Shown one piece after another: positions 59,558 through 64,000 of a stretch of DNA of 64,000 bases. A program made the translations under genes and the position numbers. The notes beneath the pieces were generated by a model. It was not told where the DNA came from, made no database searches, and saw only the letters and a list, made by a program, of their open reading frames with translations. How positions within the stretch are numbered: position 1 is the stretch's first letter; each line of letters starts with the position of its first letter. The DNA comes from Bacteroides ilei (GTDB taxonomy: Bacteria > Bacteroidota > Bacteroidia > Bacteroidales > Bacteroidaceae), in NCBI RefSeq assembly GCF_900128495.1, contig NZ_LT635801.1, positions 2,411,083 to 2,475,082 of the forward strand, given 5' to 3'.

Positions 59558-60075
59558 ATGATAAATGAATTAAAACGATTGCGTAAATGGGCATTTTCTA
59601 TATATATTCCAATGACTTTATCAATGATATATTTCAATGGAATTTATACACCTATAGGAGCAACTATATATCCTTTTTATATCATTGTAGGGATTGTTAC
59701 AATAATTAACATAATTACAATACTAGAAGAAAGAGGTAAACAACTAACAAACTACAAATTATCTGAAACAACATTTTTCATTTATGCATTTCATGGATTT
59801 ATAGGGTTGAGAATTGCAGGATTAATTTTAAATCTTCTGTTCCCCATAACTAACAACTATTGGCCTTACATAACAATTCATTACCTGCTAAAACCAATCC
59901 TTACTATTGGCATCTGCCTTATCGCATTCTATTTAATGAAGAAATATATTCCTTCTACCATGAATATGTTGACTGGAAATAGAAATTAATAGATACAATT
60001 TCATCAACACTACATTAAAAAACTTGGTATTCACTTTTTATAGAGAGCTTTAAACTTAATAATATATTTAAATCC

Positions 60076-61191
60076 ATGAGAATCCTTTTTATAACCAAAC
60101 TATTACCACCTTTGGTAGACGGTGTAGGTGATTATACATTTAATCTAGCCAAGCAATTTGTAAGAAATGGCCATGAAGTATATATTATATGCAAGGATAA
60201 TCCTAAAATAAATTCTGAAGTAAGCGGAATGACAATACTTCCTATCATAAAAAAATGGAATTTCGATTGCTATAAACCTATCATAAGACTAATAAAGGAG
60301 AAAAAAATCGACATAGTGTCTTTACAATATGTACCACATGGTTTTCAGACAAAAGGTTTACCGTTTCCTTTAATAAAGTTGACTAATAAGATAAAAAAAC
60401 ATAATGTAAAATTATTTACGTTCTGTCATGAAGTAAGTGTTGAGAAAGAAAAAGGAAATATAAAAAGAACTTTACTAAGTTGGCTAATGCAACATATAAG
60501 TAAAAGAATTATAGAAAACAGTGATTATGTTGCAACAAGTATAGAATATTATAGAAATATGATATTCAAGTTGGTTCCTAATAAAAAGAATATTCCGCTT
60601 ATTCCAATTGCCAGTAATATTCCTGAAGTGCAAATATCTGAGGACGAACTTTGTTCTTTTAAAAAAGATATAGCTGCTAATGATGAAACTATCATATCTT
60701 TTTTTGGGGTAAGAAATATTCAGACAAGCATAGATGCCATTAATGAATTAATAGATGAAGGATATAAGTTGAAGGTCCTGATAATAGGTAAAACGTCAAA
60801 TAACTTTCCCAAGAATTTACCTAATGACACCATAAAAACAGGAATTCTTAACATGGAAGATATTGATAAATATTTCAAGATTACAGACATTTTTATATTA
60901 CCTCAGGACAGTATATATGGATGTTCTTTTAAAAGCGGTTCTTTTTCTGCCGCTTTAAGAAATAAATTACCTATTATAACCGCAAAAGGCAAAATGACAT
61001 CAGTAATGTTAGAGAATAATAGAAATATACTATTTACAGACTTTAATTATATAAAGGAGATAAAGACATCTATTTTATTTTTATTAAAGAATAAAGATGT
61101 AGCTTCAGTTATAGGTAATAATGCATATAATATTGGAAAGGACTTTTCATGGAGTGAAACTTATAAAAAATATATCAACATACTAAAATAA
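60076..61191 (+). CDS. Glycosyltransferase family 4 (GT-B)
   Basis: A 371-residue cytoplasmic or membrane-associated protein. The N-terminal GT4 entry reads MRILFITKLLPPLVDGVGDY, with LAKQFVRNGHEVYIICKDN. The C-terminal half contains ISFFGVRNIQTSIDAINELI, LKVLIIGK, FKITDIFILPQDSIYGCSFK and SGSFSAALRNKLPIITAKGK, where the donor-binding E-x7-E motif is not obvious. It probably adds one sugar of the capsule repeat unit. It is strongly AT-rich like the flippase and acyltransferase. It is the last capsule gene before the IS66 copies. Confidence 0.88.
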   Translation: MRILFITKLLPPLVDGVGDYTFNLAKQFVRNGHEVYIICKDNPKINSEVSGMTILPIIKKWNFDCYKPIIRLIKEKKIDIVSLQYVPHGFQTKGLPFPLIKLTNKIKKHNVKLFTFCHEVSVEKEKGNIKRTLLSWLMQHISKRIIENSDYVATSIEYYRNMIFKLVPNKKNIPLIPIASNIPEVQISEDELCSFKKDIAANDETIISFFGVRNIQTSIDAINELIDEGYKLKVLIIGKTSNNFPKNLPNDTIKTGILNMEDIDKYFKITDIFILPQDSIYGCSFKSGSFSAALRNKLPIITAKGKMTSVMLENNRNILFTDFNYIKEIKTSILFLLKNKDVASVIGNNAYNIGKDFSWSETYKKYINILK

Positions 61192-61286
61192 ACTGAATAA
61201 ACAAGAAATCAACGTAAGCATACTATTTTCCGCCTTGACGCACATTATTCACAAACCTACCTTTGCGCCATAACCAAATAACAACA

Positions 61287-61661
61287 ATGATTATGGCGAA
61301 AGAAAAAGTAAACTATCAGGAGGTATATGACCTCTATCAGTTATGCAGCGAGACCAAGGGTCTTCGCGAGTTCTGTGCGGATTATGGGGTAAATTATGAG
61401 AAGTTCATGAACTGGCAGCGTCATCAACTGTGGAGCGAGAAGTTAGGCAAGACTGTTCATGTAGAACAACCTAAGGTTGCCAAAGTCCAGATAACCGGCA
61501 AGCCTTGCAACAGTCCAACTGTAAAGTTGGAAGTGAAACAGCCTGAAGGTGAATCTCCGATTAAGTGGGTAAAACTGCAATTGACATCCGGCGCGACACT
61601 GTTTCTGAGAAACACCACAGTTCTTGATTTGAGTCTGTTGCTTAATAAAATGATAGGATGA
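61287..61661 (+). CDS. tnpA: IS66 accessory protein TnpA, copy 1
   Basis: A 124-residue protein from the ATG at 61287; the ATG at 61293 is also possible. It has the small IS66 TnpA layout: a Trp/Tyr-rich helical N-terminus (YQEVYDLYQLCSETKGLREF, YGVNYEKFMNWQRHQLW) and a C-terminal strand region (PIKWVKLQLTSGATLFL). The stop is one base before the tnpB start. It differs from the other two copies at several bases and residues (for example Gly at KGLREF where they have Asp). Confidence 0.88.
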   Translation: MIMAKEKVNYQEVYDLYQLCSETKGLREFCADYGVNYEKFMNWQRHQLWSEKLGKTVHVEQPKVAKVQITGKPCNSPTVKLEVKQPEGESPIKWVKLQLTSGATLFLRNTTVLDLSLLLNKMIG

Positions 61662-61662
61662 T

Positions 61663-62007
61663 ATGCTTGGACTGAGTGCTAACCTGAACTATTACCTGTT
61701 CAACGGTAATGTGGATTTGCGGAAAGGAATCTTCCGTCTGTGTGAGAGTATAAGGGAAGATATGTCACTTGACCCGAGTGATGCATCCAATGTATATATG
61801 TTCATGTCCCGTAACCGCAAGGTCGTGAAGATACTTCATTACGAACGTGGTTTTTATGTGCTTTATGAGAAACGTCCAGTCATGGGTAGATTCAAGAAAC
61901 CTGTATTTGATGAGGTCTCCAAATGCTACCGGATACAATGGTCGGATATGGCCTATCTTACGGAAAGCATAGTGGTTGACAAGATGTACGTTAGTCCGAA
62001 ATATTAA
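61663..62007 (+). CDS. tnpB: IS66 accessory protein TnpB (Orf2), copy 1
   Basis: A 114-residue protein with the conserved IS66 Orf2 pattern: YYLFNGNVDLRKGIFRLCES, NVYMFMSRNRKVVKILHYER and GFYVLYEKRPVMGRF. It is required for IS66 transposition along with TnpA and the TnpC transposase. It appears complete. Confidence 0.93.
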   Translation: MLGLSANLNYYLFNGNVDLRKGIFRLCESIREDMSLDPSDASNVYMFMSRNRKVVKILHYERGFYVLYEKRPVMGRFKKPVFDEVSKCYRIQWSDMAYLTESIVVDKMYVSPKY

Positions 62008-62094
62008 TATTAATACACTGATTATCAATAAAATAATATAAAAATAAACGGTAAAAAGTTTGCGTAACTGCCTGATTTTTCGTACCTTTATATC

Positions 62095-62997
62095 ATGATT
62101 GATGAAAGAGCATACGAGTTACTTTGCTGCCAGCTGGGTCTGGCGAATGAGGAAAAGGCAGGGCTTCGCAAACAGGTAAACGAACTGATTGCGAGGCTTA
62201 AGACTATTGAAAAATCAAACAAAGAGAACTCCAAGGCTCTGGTTGATACAATCAATGACCTAAAAGATTCCCTCGAAAAGCAATCAGCCACGGTTGAACA
62301 TTACAGGAAGGAAATGGAACTTATGAGAAGGCAGCTTGAAGCAAAAGACGAGGTGAACATGATGCTTGCAAATGAGATATCCAATCTCAGGCTTCAGCTT
62401 GAGGACAGCCGGAAACACCGTTTCGGCCGTACCTCCGAGCAAAGAAGGCTGCTGAACAACCGTAACATTGACAAGTCCGCAATGGGGAAGTCCGAGTATG
62501 ACGGTTCTGACAAGAAAGATGATAATAATAAGGCTGATGGTAACGAATCCGGTGGCAATACCTCTCCCGGTAACGTACCTGCACAGAACTGCAGAGCTTC
62601 AAGGAAAAAGGAAACTGCTCCCCGTGCAGAAAAGACCAGGCTAAAGGTGGATAAGGTAATTGTTCATGAAATAGAAGACTATTACCAACTCCCGGATGGT
62701 GCAAGGCTTATGAACCGTAACGGAATGGCTGATGTGTGGGAATACAGGGTCATAGAACATGTAAGGGCTCATAATGTGGAGCATGTGTACAAGGTGGCGA
62801 GGGTAAAGCTTGCCGACGGCACTTTCACAAGCACGATGGAGCATCCCTTGAAAAACCTTGGAGGAATCTTCTCTCCTGAACTGCTTGCCCGCCTGCTTTG
62901 TCTGAAATATGACTTCAGCATGCCTGAAAATAGACAGATAAGGCTGCTTGCAAGAGAAGGTATCCATATAAGCAACACCACGCTGAACAGCTATATC
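62095..62997 (+). pseudogene. tnpC: IS66 transposase TnpC, N-terminal 301 codons only
   Basis: Codons 1-301 give the coiled-coil N-terminus (LARLKTIEKSNKENSKALVD), the QLEDSRKHRFGRTSEQRRLL segment typical of IS66 and the region leading to the DDE core (RLLCLKYDFSMPENRQIRLL). The frame then crosses at 62998 into the left end of copy 2 and stops at 63057. The DDE catalytic domain is missing, so this copy is inactive. Confidence 0.92.
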
Positions 62998-63386
62998 GTA
63001 AGCATTCTATTTTCCGCCTTGACGCACATTATTCACAAACCTACCTTTGCGCCATAACCAAATAACAACAATGATTATGGCGAAAGAAAAAGTAAACTAT
63101 CAGGAGGTATATGACCTCTACCAGTTATGCAGCGAGACCAAGGATCTTCGCGAGTTCTGTGCGGATTATGGAGTAAACTACGACAAGTTCATGAACTGGC
63201 AACGTCATCAGCTTTGGAGCGAGAAGTTAGGCAAGACAGTTCAGGTTGATCAGCCCAAGGTTGCTAAAGTCCAGATAACCGGCAAGCCTTGCAACAGTCC
63301 GACTGTAAAGATGGAGGTGAAACAGCCTGAAGGCGAACCACCAATAAAATGGGTTAAGTTACAACTGGCGTCTGGAGCGACACTGT
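62998..63386 (+). mobile_element. IS66-family element, copy 2, cut off after 389 bp
   Basis: It starts with GTAAGCATTCTATTTTCCGC immediately after truncated tnpC. It is interrupted inside tnpA by the left end of copy 3. All 389 bases are identical to the first 389 bases of copy 3. Confidence 0.88.
63071..63386 (+). pseudogene. tnpA: IS66 tnpA, copy 2, truncated
   Basis: About 105 codons identical to copy 3 up to the segment LQLASGATL. The frame then runs into the copy 3 terminus and stops at 63454. Confidence 0.88.
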
Positions 63387-63459
63387 GTAAGCATTCTATT
63401 TTCCGCCTTGACGCACATTATTCACAAACCTACCTTTGCGCCATAACCAAATAACAACA

Positions 63460-63834
63460 ATGATTATGGCGAAAGAAAAAGTAAACTATCAGGAGGTATA
63501 TGACCTCTACCAGTTATGCAGCGAGACCAAGGATCTTCGCGAGTTCTGTGCGGATTATGGAGTAAACTACGACAAGTTCATGAACTGGCAACGTCATCAG
63601 CTTTGGAGCGAGAAGTTAGGCAAGACAGTTCAGGTTGATCAGCCCAAGGTTGCTAAAGTCCAGATAACCGGCAAGCCTTGCAACAGTCCGACTGTAAAGA
63701 TGGAGGTGAAACAGCCTGAAGGCGAACCACCAATAAAATGGGTTAAGTTACAACTGGCGTCTGGAGCGACACTGTTTCTGAGAAACACCAGCGTTCTTGA
63801 TCTGAGTCTGTTGCTTAATAAAATGATAGGATGA
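63460..63834 (+). CDS. tnpA: IS66 accessory protein TnpA, copy 3
   Basis: A complete 124-residue TnpA. Same layout as copy 1, with a few substitutions (for example KDLREF, YDKFMNW, VQVDQPK). The stop codon lies one base before tnpB. Confidence 0.88.
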   Translation: MIMAKEKVNYQEVYDLYQLCSETKDLREFCADYGVNYDKFMNWQRHQLWSEKLGKTVQVDQPKVAKVQITGKPCNSPTVKMEVKQPEGEPPIKWVKLQLASGATLFLRNTSVLDLSLLLNKMIG

Positions 63835-63835
63835 T

Positions 63836-64000
63836 ATGCTTGGACTGAGTGCTAACCTGAACTATTACCTGTTCAACGGTAATGTGGATTTACGGAAAGG
63901 CATCTTCCGTTTGTGTGAAAGTATAAGGCAAGAGATGTCACTTGACCCTAGTGATGCGTCCAATGTATATATGTTCATGTCCCGTAACCGGAAGGTCGTC
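63836..64000 (+). CDS. tnpB: IS66 accessory protein TnpB, copy 3 (3' end off the window)
   Basis: The first 55 codons (MLGLSANLNYYLFNGNVDLR onward) match copy 1 closely, with a few changes such as RQEMSLD for REDMSLD. It is cut by the window edge. Confidence 0.9.
   Translation, partial: MLGLSANLNYYLFNGNVDLRKGIFRLCESIRQEMSLDPSDASNVYMFMSRNRKVV

Larger units (their letters stand above)
57500..59989 (+). pseudogene. Acyltransferase-3 family gene broken by a frameshift and an IS4-family insertion
   Basis: Three fragments make one membrane acyltransferase. Part 1 (57500-57772) reads RVLNALRFPLACMVVIIHC, the conserved first helix with its His, and stops just after a (TA)8 tract. Part 2 (about 57744-58235) continues in another frame (KKRIYTLLIPYLSWNLLYIL) up to the insertion. 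Part 3 (59558-59989) is the C-terminal half (LKRLRKWAFSIYIPMTLSMI onward). Removing the element and one 9-bp target copy joins KNMIN to ELKRL in frame. These enzymes add acetyl or other acyl groups to capsule sugars. With both lesions the product is almost certainly non-functional in this strain. Confidence 0.9.
61214..62997 (+). mobile_element. IS66-family element, copy 1, cut off inside its tnpC gene
   Basis: The left end starts GTAAGCATACTATTTTCCGC, an IS66-type terminus. tnpA, tnpB and the first 301 codons of tnpC follow. At 62998 a second left end begins, so the rest of copy 1 is either beyond the window or lost. Confidence 0.88.
62998..63775. repeat. Perfect 389-bp tandem direct repeat
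   Basis: 62998-63386 equals 63387-63775 with no base difference seen. It can be read as a recent nested IS66 insertion, a tandem duplication or an assembly artefact. Confidence 0.85.
63387..64000 (+). mobile_element. IS66-family element, copy 3 (continues past the window)
   Basis: The left end starts GTAAGCATTC, followed by complete tnpA and the start of tnpB. The element runs off the right edge. It may be the intact copy. Confidence 0.88.

Overview
The window looks like a chromosomal segment of a gut Bacteroidales bacterium (Bacteroides/Phocaeicola type). Evidence: BACON, DUF4248, BT4734/VirE-type and HU-related genes, GH97/GH31/GH43 enzymes, a Wza-Wzc capsule locus, and promoters that fit the Bacteroides -7 consensus TAnnTTTG. 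The genus assignment is inference from gene content.

Layout. (1) 1-6.6 kb, minus strand: the start of an HU-related DNA-binding gene, then a three-gene glycoside hydrolase operon (GH31, GH97, GH43). (2) 6.8-43.1 kb, all minus strand: a very large signalling cluster closed by a strong intrinsic terminator at 6794-6826. It holds two Ser/Thr kinases and one degenerate kinase; two intact PP2C phosphatases and one degenerate PP2C; four FHA or FHA-like proteins, two of them fused through a membrane helix to trypsin-like proteases; a SIR2-like/TIR protein; a membrane-anchored nSTAND ATPase; three proteins with YD/RHS-like repeats, two carrying PDZ-like domains; a CHAT protease-like protein; an exported caspase-like protein; a RyR-domain protein; and many exported proteins of unknown function. 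Short gaps and overlaps, three recognisable promoters (about 16.8, 35.7 and 43.25 kb) and two strong terminators divide it into at least four transcription units. (3) 43.3-46.5 kb: an MBL hydrolase, a DUF4160/DUF2442-HTH pair, a DUF4248 protein and an MqsRA-like toxin / Panacea-type antitoxin pair. (4) 46.9-50.1 kb: a BT4734/DUF3987 primase-helicase-like protein and a small uncertain gene. (5) 50.2-61.2 kb, plus strand: a capsule/exopolysaccharide locus (initiating phosphotransferase, HAD protein, Wza, Wzc, flippase, acyltransferase, GT4). The acyltransferase is broken by an IS4-family element and by a frameshift at a (TA)8 tract. From about 55.9 kb the DNA is visibly AT-rich. (6) 61.2-64 kb: IS66-family copies, each interrupting the previous one.

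How the main cluster may work (inference). Cytoplasmic kinases and PP2Cs set the phosphorylation state of FHA-bound partners. FHA-helix-trypsin and nSTAND-helix-PDZ proteins link the cytoplasm to the periplasm. The TIR, CHAT and caspase-like domains are of types used as executioners in bacterial conflict systems. I do not recognise this 36-kb combination as a named system; it is the best candidate here for an undescribed one. The caspase-like submodule (35.8-41.6 kb) is AT-richer than its surroundings and bounded by a 26-bp direct repeat, so it may be a later insertion.
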